Positions 27,935 through 37,269 of a stretch of 64,000 bases of DNA are shown here, in pieces. Position 1 is the first letter of the stretch; each line of letters begins with the position of its first letter. The translations under genes and the position numbers were made by a program. This DNA comes from Candidatus Aquicultor sp. (GTDB lineage Bacteria > Actinomycetota > Aquicultoria > Aquicultorales > Aquicultoraceae): contig DASXVE010000028.1 of NCBI GenBank assembly GCA_036504445.1, forward strand, positions 1 through 64,000, read 5' to 3'. Below the pieces are notes generated by a model that did not search any database, had not been told where the DNA came from, and saw nothing but the letters and a program-made list of their open reading frames with translations.

Positions 27935-28276
27935 TTACTCCCAATGCCGTTTCTGGAAATAGTGACGGCGCACCAGCGCGAGGTTTTGGAACAACCGGAC
28001 TCCAAAAGCGACGACCGCTGCTAGATACAAAAGATCGATGCCCAGCCTGTCGCCCATAAAGACGATAAATACAGCCATTAATGTATTGCTGAAAAAGCCG
28101 GTAAAAAAGAGCTTTTCATTGAACTTCATCTCCAGGCTCGCTCGCAGGCCGCCGATGGCGGTGTCAAGCGCAGCCAAGACCGCTATGCCGAGATATTTCG
28201 ACCACGCAGCCGGAATGGGAATATTAAACACTAAGCCGGCTATAATACCGACGGCAAGACCAACCAAGGGCAGCAA
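27935..28276 (-). CDS. sbp: Small basic protein (DUF1290)
   Basis: 113 aa integral membrane protein with about three transmembrane helices (MLPLVGLAVGIIAGLVF, LGIAVLAALDTAIGGLRAS and the LLYLAAVVAFGVRLFQN segment). The motif AALDTAIGGLRASLE is diagnostic. It sits between two DUF881 genes with 0-3 bp spacing, so all three are translated from one mRNA. Confidence 0.92.
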   Translation of the reverse strand: MLPLVGLAVGIIAGLVFNIPIPAAWSKYLGIAVLAALDTAIGGLRASLEMKFNEKLFFTGFFSNTLMAVFIVFMGDRLGIDLLYLAAVVAFGVRLFQNLALVRRHYFQKRHWE

Positions 28277-29005
28277 TTAGTTTCCTCCTTCGATAACCTT
28301 TGCACGCTCTATAAGCAAACCACCGCTATAACCGGGGATCGAGATATCGTTTGTTTGAACGACATCCGCTTGTAGACCGTAAAAAGTCTTTACTTCGTTT
28401 AGTAATCGTTTAGTGGTATCATCCTGGTCGAGCGCCTGTCTAAGTTTTCCTGGATCGCCGACCGCTTTTATAGTATACGGTGTTACTTCCCTGGTCGAGT
28501 TAATCAGGATAGTTCCGCCGGCACAGCGAACGGATGACGTCGATATCAACCGCTGCCCGTTTACCGAAACCGCTTTAGCCCCGCCCGCAAAGAGGCTGTT
28601 TACAACAAGACGAATATCGTAATCGTGAATGACATAATTATTCGGATCATCTTCCTTGGGATAATTCTGGTTATCCCCGAGCGTCACAACAAGCCCGTTT
28701 CCCTTGACCTGCAACAAACCTGCGGCACTGCGAACGTTTTCCAGTGCTCGTGTATAGTCGGAAAGACTGCCCTCGTTCTCGGCAGCCGTCTTTTCATAGA
28801 TTGCGATCTGGCCTCGTTCTTCCTCGATTTGAAATTTCAGCTTATCCCGTTCTTTTTCCAACTTATGCACCGTGTTGATAAGGTCGGTTTTTCGAGGCGT
28901 TGCAAGTGCTGCCTGGTTTCGCTGTTGGGTCTGATACGACGTAGCCAACAAAAAGCCAAGCACAAAACATACAAGCACAAGAGAAAGATGCCAATTCCGC
29001 TTCAC
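28277..29005 (-). CDS. DUF881 protein (first copy)
   Basis: 242 aa, same build as the other copy: membrane anchor (LSLVLVCFVLGFLLATSYQT), coiled coil and a DUF881 domain (VKGNGLVVTLGDNQ, VNSLFAGGAKAVSVNGQRL). First gene of the three-gene block. Its ATG abuts the preceding gap that holds the terminator of the phosphoglucomutase gene. Confidence 0.9.
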   Translation of the reverse strand: MKRNWHLSLVLVCFVLGFLLATSYQTQQRNQAALATPRKTDLINTVHKLEKERDKLKFQIEEERGQIAIYEKTAAENEGSLSDYTRALENVRSAAGLLQVKGNGLVVTLGDNQNYPKEDDPNNYVIHDYDIRLVVNSLFAGGAKAVSVNGQRLISTSSVRCAGGTILINSTREVTPYTIKAVGDPGKLRQALDQDDTTKRLLNEVKTFYGLQADVVQTNDISIPGYSGGLLIERAKVIEGGN

Positions 29006-29317
29006 GTAACTCCCCCAAAGGAAGGATTTCCAGAATCTCAGTATATACGATAGTAACGACAGTTAGAATATGCTGTAACCTGCTGGGATTATTACACAAG
29101 CGGTGTAAAATTGAAGAGGCCAAAAGGCCTCTTCAATAGTTTCCGGCTGCGAAATACAGCTTAAAGTTTTACCTTAAACTTGATAGCTTCGCATTCGGTT
29201 TGTACTATCCCACAAGCGCTTATCAATGCTTTATGCCTACGCGTGCTGCTAACGGTTAACGCTGTTTTTTATAACTTGAAAACATTTTGCAGCTTCCTTG
29301 AGTTCGCCCTAACCAGC
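29006..29317. other. 312-bp gap between two minus-strand operons
   Basis: Holds the terminator at 29107-29136 and, downstream of it on the minus strand, the promoter region for the DUF881/Sbp genes. I saw no further gene or structured element. Confidence 0.6.
29107..29136 (-). terminator. Intrinsic terminator after the phosphoglucomutase-family gene
   Basis: Perfect 11-bp stem TTGAAGAGGCC (29111-29121) / GGCCTCTTCAA (29126-29136), loop of four. It is followed on the minus strand by TTTT. Confidence 0.88.
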
Positions 29318-30733
29318 TTAGGAAAGAAGCTGGGTCGCATACTCTTCGAGTGCTTTAAATCGTCCTTTATCCCGCGATTCAATGTAGACCCGGATAAGCG
29401 GTTCGGTACCGGACGGGCGGCACAGCATCCAATCCCCGCTCGCTAATATGAACTTTATACCGTCTACCGTCCGGGTTTCGATAACAGCCTCACCTGCGAT
29501 AGCTTGCGGCGGATCGTTCTTAAGCCCGTTGAGCAGCTCATCTTTTCTTGCTTGCGTTAAATGTATATCGAGGCGTTTCGTATAGAAATCGCCGTATGCC
29601 GCATAAATATCGCCGAGTATTTCGGTGAGCGGCTTCTTCTCATACGCGACCATCTCCGCAAGGAGCAGGTCGGCAAGCAGGCCGTCTTTCTCGGGGATAT
29701 GACCCTGGATGCTCAAACCGCCGCTCTCTTCACCGCCAACGACAACCGGGCGCTCCATCATAACCTGAGCGATGTATTTAAAGCCGACAGGTACTTCGAC
29801 GGCCTCCGTATTGTAAGCTTTTGCGATTTCATCGAGGAGGTGCGTCGTCGCTACCGTGCGAACTAAGACACCTTTATACTCTCTGTTTTTCAGCAGATGC
29901 ACCGCCACAAGGCTTAATACCTGGTTGGCCTTGATATACGTGCCGTCATAATCGACCGCGCCGAACCTGTCGGCATCCCCATCGAGCGCGAGGCCGATAT
30001 CGGCTTTGTCTCTAATGACGATATCCTTTAGTTCGGACAGATGCGCCTCGCTAGGATCGGGATACGAGCCGCCAAAGAGGACGTCCCGGTAGTTATGGAT
30101 GGTTGCGACGGCACAGCCCGCTTCCGCCAAGAGCGTGTCCATCAAGCCCTGTGCGGCGCCGTACATCGGATCGAGCGCAACGTTCAGCTTTGTGTTGCGA
30201 AGCGTTTCAAAATCGATCAGCCGCTCGATCTGCTTGGTATATTCCGGGAACGGCTCAATTTCACGAATAAGCTCGTTTCCCTCGACCGGCGAGGTCATAA
30301 GGCGGTTAGCCTGCTGGTTCTCCACGATATGCCGCTCGATCTTTCCCGTGATTTCCGGGCTTGCCGGGCCCGCGTATTCGGGAATGAATTTTATCCCGTT
30401 GTATTCCGGCGGGTTATGACTCGCGGTCAGCATAATAGCGCCGGCCGCGTCATAAATCTTTATCGCGTAAGCAGTGACCGGTGTCGGCATTGACCTGCGA
30501 GGCATATATACCGGTATGCCGTTGCCTGCCAGCACGGATGCGCACTCGTTTGCAAAACGCTCCGCAAAAAACCGCATATCGTAACCAATAACAACACCCT
30601 TATCTGCCAGGCCTTCACCCTTTACATAATCGGCGATTGCCTGTGCAACCACTTGAACATTCGAGATTATAAACGTATCGTTCATAACCGCACGCCAACC
30701 ATCCGTTCCAAACTTAATAACCGATTCCGCCAT
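29318..30733 (-). CDS. Phosphoglucomutase/phosphomannomutase family protein
   Basis: 471 aa from ATG 30733 (AGGTGAAC just upstream). Interconverts hexose 1- and 6-phosphates. Motifs: FGTDGWRAVMND, the phosphoserine loop LTASHNPPEYNGIKF, metal loop ALDGDADRFGAVD, sugar loop VGGEESGGLSIQGHI and phosphate-binding CRPSGTEPLIRVYIES. All four catalytic loops are intact, in contrast to the domain in the neighbouring fusion gene. The substrate (glucose, mannose or glucosamine) cannot be decided. Confidence 0.95.
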   Translation of the reverse strand: MAESVIKFGTDGWRAVMNDTFIISNVQVVAQAIADYVKGEGLADKGVVIGYDMRFFAERFANECASVLAGNGIPVYMPRRSMPTPVTAYAIKIYDAAGAIMLTASHNPPEYNGIKFIPEYAGPASPEITGKIERHIVENQQANRLMTSPVEGNELIREIEPFPEYTKQIERLIDFETLRNTKLNVALDPMYGAAQGLMDTLLAEAGCAVATIHNYRDVLFGGSYPDPSEAHLSELKDIVIRDKADIGLALDGDADRFGAVDYDGTYIKANQVLSLVAVHLLKNREYKGVLVRTVATTHLLDEIAKAYNTEAVEVPVGFKYIAQVMMERPVVVGGEESGGLSIQGHIPEKDGLLADLLLAEMVAYEKKPLTEILGDIYAAYGDFYTKRLDIHLTQARKDELLNGLKNDPPQAIAGEAVIETRTVDGIKFILASGDWMLCRPSGTEPLIRVYIESRDKGRFKALEEYATQLLS

Positions 30734-30832
30734 GTTCACCTCTTATTCTTTGTTCAGGGCACGAACAGAGGCTAAAGCTGATAGACATCTTGCCAAAGCC
30801 TCTAATCAGTATCACCGTTTTATGTTGGTCTA

Positions 30833-33334
30833 CTACTCTTCAGTTTCAACTACTTGCTTAACGAAATCGACAAACCGGTCGACCTCATATTCAGCTTCTT
30901 TCTCAGAACTGCCTTCGGCGTATATGCGAACAACCGGTTCGTCCGGGTCCGGCAATACAAGCGCCCAGCTGCTGGTATTCTTGATCTTTACGCCGTCGAT
31001 AAGCTCGATATCATTATCTTTTGATTCTTCCATAACACGTCGCATAACCAGACCCTTTTTATCCCACGGACAGAACGTGTTCTTATGCGACAGGAAATAC
31101 GCCGGCAGGCTGGCCACGTGCTCCGATAGCGGCCTGCTCGACATTGCCAGATACTCCATAAGCTTAAACAGCGTCATGACGCCGTCATATGCCGGTATGA
31201 ATTTCGGGAAAATATAACCCCCGCCTTGAGCGCCGACGAAGACCGTACCACCTTCGAGCGCGGCCTCCATGAGCGATCTTGTGCTGACTTTCGTGCGTAT
31301 GACATCGCGGTTAAACATGCCGGCCATTTGTTCGACAACCGATGATACGGTAAGCGGCACGGCAATTTTTCCGATACCCTCGTATTGTGCGGCGAACGCT
31401 GTGAATAAGTGTAATGCCTCATCCGGCGTCAGCAACTTGCCACGATCATCAACGATCGTAACTTTCTCGCCGCCGCTGTCGATCATGACGCCAAAATCGG
31501 CCTTAAACGTCTCGACGACTTTTGAAAGCTGCTGCACTGCGGCGCCTACCTGCTCGGGCGATATCGTCGTCCTGCTCTCGTTGGTGTATGCGTTAAGCCC
31601 GATAACATCACAATTAAGCTTTTCCAGAAGATGCGGCATGATCAGAGCCGTGCTGCCGAACGCATAGTCGACAACGACCTTAAACCTGCGCTCCTGGATC
31701 TTTCCAAGATCGACCGCGTTCAAAAGCGCGTCCCGGTACGCTTCAATCGAGCGCTGCGGGAATTCGGTCTCGCCGATATCGTTATAGAACACGCGTCTGA
31801 AATCCTGGCGGAAATAGTTCTTCTCGATATCGCGCTGGACGCCTTCTTTAATATTGATACCGTTTGAATCGTAGAAATGTATCTCCATCGATTGCTGATC
31901 GAACGGGGATGTGCGGATATGTACGCCGCCCATCTCCTGGCCGATCTGAATCAGGAACCTGTTCATCGAGGACGAGGCAATTCGAAGGTCATTACAGTCT
32001 ACGCCGGTGGAGTTTAAACCGGCGACCATCGCTCGTTTTATCATGCGCGCCGGCCGGCTCGCATCCTGGCTTACGACAACGCGAGCGCCTTTCTTAAGGG
32101 TCGTGCCGTATGCCATCGCAAGTTTCATCGCAAGATCGACGGTGATGTCGATATTTATGAGACCACTGACGCCTTTCGCGCCAAAGAGGCTTCGCATGCC
32201 TCGCGATTCCCAAATCAGATTGGAATTGATAACGGCCGCTTCATCAACGCGTTTGAACGGGTAAATCTTAACGTCATGGTTGATAACCGCGCCGTCGCCG
32301 ATAACGGAATCATCGCCGATGACAACGTTCTCTTCAATGCGAACGCCGTTCTTGATATCGCAGTTTTTGCCGATAAGCGCCCCGTGGATGTGGGTTTGCG
32401 GCCCGATAAAAGCGTTGTCCCAAATAACGCTGCGGTGTACGTGCGCGCTTGATTTCATAACGACGTTATTGCCGATAACCGAGTATTCCTCAATTTCGGC
32501 ACCCGGCTCAATCTTGGCGTTTTGACCGATAACGACCGGCCCCGAAATATCGACCGAGAGGTCGACATCGGCTCCGTCGCCGATCCATACGTTGTCGCGC
32601 ATGCGGATACCCGGCGGTTGAATCTTCGATTTTAAATCCATGATATCGCGATGCGCCTGCATATATTGCTCAAAATTGCCGATATCGCACCAGTAGCCGT
32701 CGAGGATGCACCCGTACATCGGCGCGCCGTTGGCAAGCAATATCGGAAAGAGATCTTTGCTGAAATCGAACTTCTCGCCTTTAGGAATATATTTGAATAT
32801 CTCCGGTTCGAGCACGTAAATGCCCGTGTTTACGGTGTCGCTGAACACCTGGCCCCAGGATGGCTTCTCAAGAAAACGCTCGATTTGGCCCGATTCTTCG
32901 GTGATGACAACGCCAAATTCAAGCGGGTTTTCAACCCGCTTGAGCGCGATTGTGACCAGCGCGCCTTTTCGCCTGTGATATTCTACCAGGCTGGTCAGGT
33001 CGAAATCGGTCATAGCGTCACCGCTGATTACGATGAACGTCTCGTCCAGAAAATCTTCGGCCTCTTTAACGCTCCCCGCCGTGCCGAGCGGCTGGTCCTC
33101 GATAGAGTAGTGCATGTTAACGCCGTAGTCGTCACCCATGCCGAAATAGTTCTTGATGATCTGTGGGAGAAACTGCAAGGTGGCCACTATATCCACTATC
33201 TCGTGTTCCCTGAGAAGATCAAGGATATAGCCCATGCACGGCTTGTTCAGAATCGGCACCATTGGCTTCGGCTGATTACTTGTTAAGGGACGCAGCCTTG
33301 TTCCTTCGCCGCCCGCCATTACTACTGCCTTCAT
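30833..33334 (-). CDS. Mannose-1-phosphate guanylyltransferase fused to a PMM-like domain
   Basis: 833 aa. I start it at ATG 33334 (MKAVVMAGGEGTRLRP, GGAGG upstream); a 25-residue upstream extension has no support. Residues 1-235 are the nucleotidyltransferase, 255-360 a left-handed beta-helix of hexapeptide repeats (VWIGDGADVDLSVDISGPVV). From about 380 to the end is a phosphohexomutase fold. In that domain the phosphoserine loop TASHNP is replaced by RTSPFDQQSMEIHF, so it is probably not a working mutase. It makes NDP-mannose or a similar sugar for envelope glycans and is partnered with the active mutase downstream. Confidence 0.92.
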   Translation of the reverse strand: MKAVVMAGGEGTRLRPLTSNQPKPMVPILNKPCMGYILDLLREHEIVDIVATLQFLPQIIKNYFGMGDDYGVNMHYSIEDQPLGTAGSVKEAEDFLDETFIVISGDAMTDFDLTSLVEYHRRKGALVTIALKRVENPLEFGVVITEESGQIERFLEKPSWGQVFSDTVNTGIYVLEPEIFKYIPKGEKFDFSKDLFPILLANGAPMYGCILDGYWCDIGNFEQYMQAHRDIMDLKSKIQPPGIRMRDNVWIGDGADVDLSVDISGPVVIGQNAKIEPGAEIEEYSVIGNNVVMKSSAHVHRSVIWDNAFIGPQTHIHGALIGKNCDIKNGVRIEENVVIGDDSVIGDGAVINHDVKIYPFKRVDEAAVINSNLIWESRGMRSLFGAKGVSGLINIDITVDLAMKLAMAYGTTLKKGARVVVSQDASRPARMIKRAMVAGLNSTGVDCNDLRIASSSMNRFLIQIGQEMGGVHIRTSPFDQQSMEIHFYDSNGINIKEGVQRDIEKNYFRQDFRRVFYNDIGETEFPQRSIEAYRDALLNAVDLGKIQERRFKVVVDYAFGSTALIMPHLLEKLNCDVIGLNAYTNESRTTISPEQVGAAVQQLSKVVETFKADFGVMIDSGGEKVTIVDDRGKLLTPDEALHLFTAFAAQYEGIGKIAVPLTVSSVVEQMAGMFNRDVIRTKVSTRSLMEAALEGGTVFVGAQGGGYIFPKFIPAYDGVMTLFKLMEYLAMSSRPLSEHVASLPAYFLSHKNTFCPWDKKGLVMRRVMEESKDNDIELIDGVKIKNTSSWALVLPDPDEPVVRIYAEGSSEKEAEYEVDRFVDFVKQVVETEE

Positions 33335-33384
33335 ACATACCTCCTGGTTAAAAATAAGCCTGATTGAAAGAGGAACGAAGAAAT

Positions 33385-34044
33385 TTACTGTATATATTCC
33401 ATAAGCCAAACTTCTGTGCGCTTGGGTAGAGTCGAAGCGGTTATCTCAACGCTGCTGCCCTTTTTTGCTACATCGCTCATGTTTGCTAGAAACGCTTCAG
33501 GGCCGACAATCTGCAAAGTGCTGTTACGAGTTTTGTAATGCATTGGGATAACAACTTTTGGCTTAACTTGCTGTGCTATTTCGGCCGCCTGCGTGCCATC
33601 GATCGTGTAATTGCCGCCAACCGGAATCATGAGAACATCGACGCCGTTCAGGGCATCGAACTGCTCTTTAGTCAACGACTCCTCGCCGAAGTCACCCATG
33701 TGGGCGATTCTTCGACCGTCGATGCTAAAGATGAACATTATATTTGCGCCGCGCTTTGAACCGAGCGCTTCATCGTGATATGAAGGAATGCCGTCGAAGG
33801 TTATATCTTCGATAGTCACTACTATCGGAGTCTCGATAATGCGGGGTGTCCCTTTGACCGCCCCTACTTCATCGTGGTCCGTGTGATGGTGGCTGATGGT
33901 AACGATATCTGCTGTGACGTCGGGAAAAGTGTATCCGGTTTTCGGGTTGTATGGATCGGTTAAGATTCTAAGCCCCGCACTGCTTTGTATAATAAAGCAT
34001 GCATGCCCTAACCACGTTATGGCCGTGCCAATTCTCATAGCCAT
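33385..34044 (-). CDS. MBL-fold metal-dependent hydrolase (UlaG-like)
   Basis: About 219 aa from the Met in MAMRIGTAITWLGHACF; an upstream start would add 14 residues. Metallo-beta-lactamase motifs: VTISHHHTDHDEVGA (HxHxDH), HMGDFGEES and C-terminal PMHYKTRN (His). This compact form resembles UlaG/YycJ-like hydrolases annotated as L-ascorbate-6-P lactonase homologues; the true substrate is unknown. It is 50 bp upstream of the guanylyltransferase on the same strand. Confidence 0.88.
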   Translation of the reverse strand: MAMRIGTAITWLGHACFIIQSSAGLRILTDPYNPKTGYTFPDVTADIVTISHHHTDHDEVGAVKGTPRIIETPIVVTIEDITFDGIPSYHDEALGSKRGANIMFIFSIDGRRIAHMGDFGEESLTKEQFDALNGVDVLMIPVGGNYTIDGTQAAEIAQQVKPKVVIPMHYKTRNSTLQIVGPEAFLANMSDVAKKGSSVEITASTLPKRTEVWLMEYIQ

Positions 34045-34136
34045 TAGCTTGTTCCCCTCTGAACGGTTCGCTAATCTCATATTCACAAAGTAACTATAAT
34101 AAGTGAGTACCCGCCTGTTACGAACGAACTGCTAAG

Positions 34137-34697
34137 CTACCCCTTATCCGACAACAGCGATAGGCTCTTGCGTACGTATATTAATCCCGATATCAATGAC
34201 AGCAGGACGCCCGAATAAAATAGTACTATACCCATCGGCTCTATCGCTTTGAACGCACCGCCTGCATCGAATAACAGCAGGAATGCTGAGATCATTAAAA
34301 CAGCGGTCGCAGTCTTTCCCACCATTATAACTTCGCCTTGTTTTCCGGAACCATACATGAAAAGCCATCCGATAACCATGAGCGCGTCTCTGCCAAGCAC
34401 AAGCGCAATCGCCCATAACGGAACAAGCGCGCTTATCTTTACATAAAGCACGATCAGCGCGGCCGCAATCAGAATGCGATCGACGACCGGATCGGCGACT
34501 TTCCCGAACTCCGTAACCTGCCCCAAACGGCGCGCGGCATAACCGTCGAGCCAATCGGTAGCGGCTGCGACACCGAAAGCAAGCGCTGCTACTATGCTAT
34601 ATGTCGCACTCCCCGATAATGCTGCAACAACAAACACCGGCACGAGCAGCAGCCTGAACAAGGTTAAAAGATTCGGTACATTGAGGGCTATCTCCAT
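34137..34697 (-). CDS. pgsA: CDP-diacylglycerol-glycerol-3-P phosphatidyltransferase
   Basis: 186 aa, about five transmembrane segments. Makes phosphatidylglycerol phosphate. The CDP-alcohol phosphotransferase signature D(x)2DG(x)2AR(x)8G(x)3D(x)3D is complete in DWLDGYAARRLGQVTEFGKV and the following ADPVVDR. N-terminus LNVPNLLTLFRLLLVPVFV is typical. A related CDP-alcohol enzyme cannot be fully excluded. It is 7 bp downstream of the SRPBCC gene. Confidence 0.9.
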   Translation of the reverse strand: MEIALNVPNLLTLFRLLLVPVFVVAALSGSATYSIVAALAFGVAAATDWLDGYAARRLGQVTEFGKVADPVVDRILIAAALIVLYVKISALVPLWAIALVLGRDALMVIGWLFMYGSGKQGEVIMVGKTATAVLMISAFLLLFDAGGAFKAIEPMGIVLFYSGVLLSLISGLIYVRKSLSLLSDKG

Positions 34698-34704
34698 GCG
34701 CCAC

Positions 34705-35139
34705 CTATGCTTCTGCGCGTTTCTTCAAATCCGCAAGCATGTCTCTCATGTTGACGCGAAGTTTTTTCGCCAGTAACGGGTGAAGAAGCGCTGCCAGCAT
34801 CGGTATCCCGAACTCAAACTCAATGTTGAACGTGACGTTTGTATTCACGCCGTTCTCATCAAGCTTCCAAAACCCGTCGAACATTTTCAGATCGCCCTCG
34901 ACCAGCTTAAAATCGATCCGGTTTTCCTCCGGTATATAGGTGTCTCTTTCAACCCACCTGATAACGCGCTTATCGACTTCGCTTATCCACTCGGAGACCG
35001 TGTACCCATCCCCTCGCTCAAGCACGGTAACCTTCTTTACGCCTTCCATGATCTCCGGATAGCTCTCGAAATCTGAAATAATCGGATATAGTTGATCCGC
35101 GCTCATTTTTATATCAATCGATTCTTCTACTAAAGGCAT
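34705..35139 (-). CDS. SRPBCC-family protein (polyketide cyclase/START-like)
   Basis: 144 aa. The N-terminus VEESIDIKMSADQLYPIISD and FESYPEIMEGVKKVTVLER show the coenzyme Q-binding/COQ10-type branch of the SRPBCC fold, a hydrophobic ligand pocket. Ligand unknown. RBS AGGAGTTGG before ATG 35139. It forms an operon with the aminotransferase upstream and pgsA downstream. Confidence 0.88.
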   Translation of the reverse strand: MPLVEESIDIKMSADQLYPIISDFESYPEIMEGVKKVTVLERGDGYTVSEWISEVDKRVIRWVERDTYIPEENRIDFKLVEGDLKMFDGFWKLDENGVNTNVTFNIEFEFGIPMLAALLHPLLAKKLRVNMRDMLADLKKRAEA

Positions 35140-35182
35140 GCCAACTCCTTCCGGTCGGTTAATGTTTACATTGTTTTATCGT

Positions 35183-36487
35183 TTAAGATGATGCTAACGT
35201 TTTATGCTTCTCGATAGCCCGGCGCAGGGCGCCGAGCATGAAATCAATTTGCTCGTAGGTGATAATCAACGGTGGTTCAAGCCTGATAACCTGCGGATTG
35301 TTGAGCATATAGAGGACGAGGATGCCCTCTTCTTCAAATTCGAAGATCGTGCTGCCGACGAGTCCTTCATCGATAAACTCAACACCAACCAGCAAGCCTT
35401 TGCCGCGGACATCGGTAATAACGCCGGGATACTCGGCTTTTATCTCTTGAAGCTTTGATAATAGATACGCGCCCTTCTCGGCTGCTTGTTTCGGCAAGTC
35501 TTCCTCGATTATTGCATCGATCGCCGCATTTGCGGCCGCGCATGCAAGCGGGTTGCCCCCAAACGTCGATGTATGCAATAACGGATACTCTTCGAACGGG
35601 GCGAATGCTTTCGGTGAAGCGATGAACGCGCCGATCGGCATAACACCGCCGCCAAGCGCCTTTGCCAGTGTCATAATATCGGGGGCGATACCTTCGTGTT
35701 CGCATGCAAACATAGTACCGGTTCTACCAAAAGCGGTCTGAACCTCATCGAGGATTAAGAGAACGCCATTGTCGTCGCAGAGTTTGCGGACCTGCTTTAA
35801 GTAACCATCCGGAGGGCAAATAACGCCGCCTTCGCCTTGCACAGGCTCCATAATCACAGCGGCTGTGTCGGTATCAATCGTCGCTCTGAGCGCATCGATA
35901 TCGCCAAACGCTACGTGGATGATATCGGGTATAAGCGGCGTAAACTGTTCTTTGTACGCACGTCTGCCGGTCGCGCTTAAGCTGCCCATCGATTTGCCGT
36001 GAAATGAATTGTCTGTGGCGATAATTCGAGACTTTCCGGTTGCGATGCGGGCTAGTTTTAGCGCGCCTTCAACCGCTTCGGTACCGCTGTTGCAAATGAA
36101 GGAATACCTGAGATCACCGGGTGTGATCTTTGCAAGGCGCTCGCATAAATCAGCCATCGGCTTATTCAGCATCGTCCGTGCGCTCGTTTGTGGAATGAGC
36201 TTAAGCTGTTCTTCAACGGCCTTGACAACTTTCGGGTGGGAAAATCCTAGGCTATAGACGCCATGGCCGCTCAGGAAATCGAGGAACTTCTTCCCGTAGA
36301 CGTCATACATGTACGCACCTTCGGTTTTAACCTCAACCGTCGTCCCCAAAAAGCGCATCATGCGCGCAAAACCCGGGTTGACGTACTTCTCGTATTTATC
36401 GATGGTCTCCGCAACCAACGCATCTGCTTCGAATTTCGAAAGTTCGCTGCTACTGGTGACTAATTCCTGGTCCACTTCTACCTCCAT
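35183..36487 (-). CDS. Class III PLP-dependent aminotransferase
   Basis: 434 aa. Acetylornithine/ornithine/putrescine-type fold-I aminotransferase. FLSGHGVYSLGFSHPKVV, ICNSGTEAVEGALKLARIAT, FHGKSMGSLSATG, LILDEVQTAFGRTG and the PLP lysine in MTLAKALGGGVMP are present. No arginine-biosynthesis gene lies nearby, so the amino donor is not certain. It may act on ornithine, putrescine or another diamine. Confidence 0.9.
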   Translation of the reverse strand: MEVEVDQELVTSSSELSKFEADALVAETIDKYEKYVNPGFARMMRFLGTTVEVKTEGAYMYDVYGKKFLDFLSGHGVYSLGFSHPKVVKAVEEQLKLIPQTSARTMLNKPMADLCERLAKITPGDLRYSFICNSGTEAVEGALKLARIATGKSRIIATDNSFHGKSMGSLSATGRRAYKEQFTPLIPDIIHVAFGDIDALRATIDTDTAAVIMEPVQGEGGVICPPDGYLKQVRKLCDDNGVLLILDEVQTAFGRTGTMFACEHEGIAPDIMTLAKALGGGVMPIGAFIASPKAFAPFEEYPLLHTSTFGGNPLACAAANAAIDAIIEEDLPKQAAEKGAYLLSKLQEIKAEYPGVITDVRGKGLLVGVEFIDEGLVGSTIFEFEEEGILVLYMLNNPQVIRLEPPLIITYEQIDFMLGALRRAIEKHKTLASS

Positions 36488-36544
36488 GTAATCCGTTGCA
36501 TATACGAATACCGTAATAAAGCTAAATCACGTATACACTGTTGT

Positions 36545-36877
36545 TTAAATGCAGCCGGTCGGCTTTGGTAGACCTGCAATTTTGCACGTCTGGATGGCCG
36601 GCCCGCCGGGAAATAACCTGTATATGTATATATTATTGCCTTTGTCTTCACCCAATCGCTTAGCAACTTGCTTTACGAGAACTTTTATCATGGGCGGTAC
36701 TTGAAACTCTTCAAAATACGACCGGGCGACACCGATTATTTCCCAATGCGCCTCGCTCATCTCTATGCCTTCTCGCCGTGCAATAAACTCTGCGACCTCA
36801 CGGTTCCAATCTTCCCGGTGAACGAGAAAGCCGTCGTCATCGGTTTCGTAGTGTTTGCCGTTAAATTCGAAACCCAT
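36545..36877 (-). CDS. dsrC: DsrC/TusE-family sulfur carrier
   Basis: 110 aa. DsrC carries sulfur as a persulfide or trisulfide between enzymes of sulfur metabolism. Helical fold with DGFLVHREDWNREVAEFIA and the flexible C-terminal arm ending TCKIAGLPKPTGCI. Both arm cysteines are present with ten residues between them, the spacing of true DsrC. TusE keeps only the penultimate one as catalytic. No dsrAB genes are in the window. The divergent neighbour is the SQR-like flavoprotein, so both may handle reduced sulfur. RBS GGGAGGCATGAT. Confidence 0.93.
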   Translation of the reverse strand: MGFEFNGKHYETDDDGFLVHREDWNREVAEFIARREGIEMSEAHWEIIGVARSYFEEFQVPPMIKVLVKQVAKRLGEDKGNNIYIYRLFPGGPAIQTCKIAGLPKPTGCI

Positions 36878-37269
36878 CTATCATGCCTCCCGCGAACGTA
36901 TATATGGCTGCACATTACCATTACATCTTATATGACAGCCCTAATTAATCCACTATTAACACCATATTACACTATTTTATACTATTCTTACGAACGCCCG
37001 CCCGTTATAGTGTAGGCAACAAGCAGCGGCGCTAAATATTGTATGAAATTAATAATATTTTGCGAAAACAGCATTTGTTATATTCAGTTTTGCTTATAAT
37101 TAATGATGCTAAAGCCTTTACTCAGCTATCGCTTTTTATATTTGTTTTACTTGCGCGCGGTAGAGGCTGCGTCAAACCAATGATGCCGATATACTGTTTT
37201 AACAATGCTAATTTTAATCGCGAATAATACCGATATCATATAGATACACCACTGCGCGGAGGATTATTT
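36878..37269. promoter_or_regulatory. Divergent promoter region of dsrC and the SQR-like gene
   Basis: 392 bp, clearly more AT-rich than its surroundings, with no credible gene. It should hold the promoters of both genes. I can point to TATAAT-like strings such as CTTATAATTAATG (about 37092-37104), but not to an operator. The GGAGG at 37259-37263 is the SQR RBS. Confidence 0.5.

Noticed and set aside
37039-37227. 62-aa frame upstream of the SQR-like gene
   Set aside because: No RBS, AT-driven composition, lies in the divergent promoter region.
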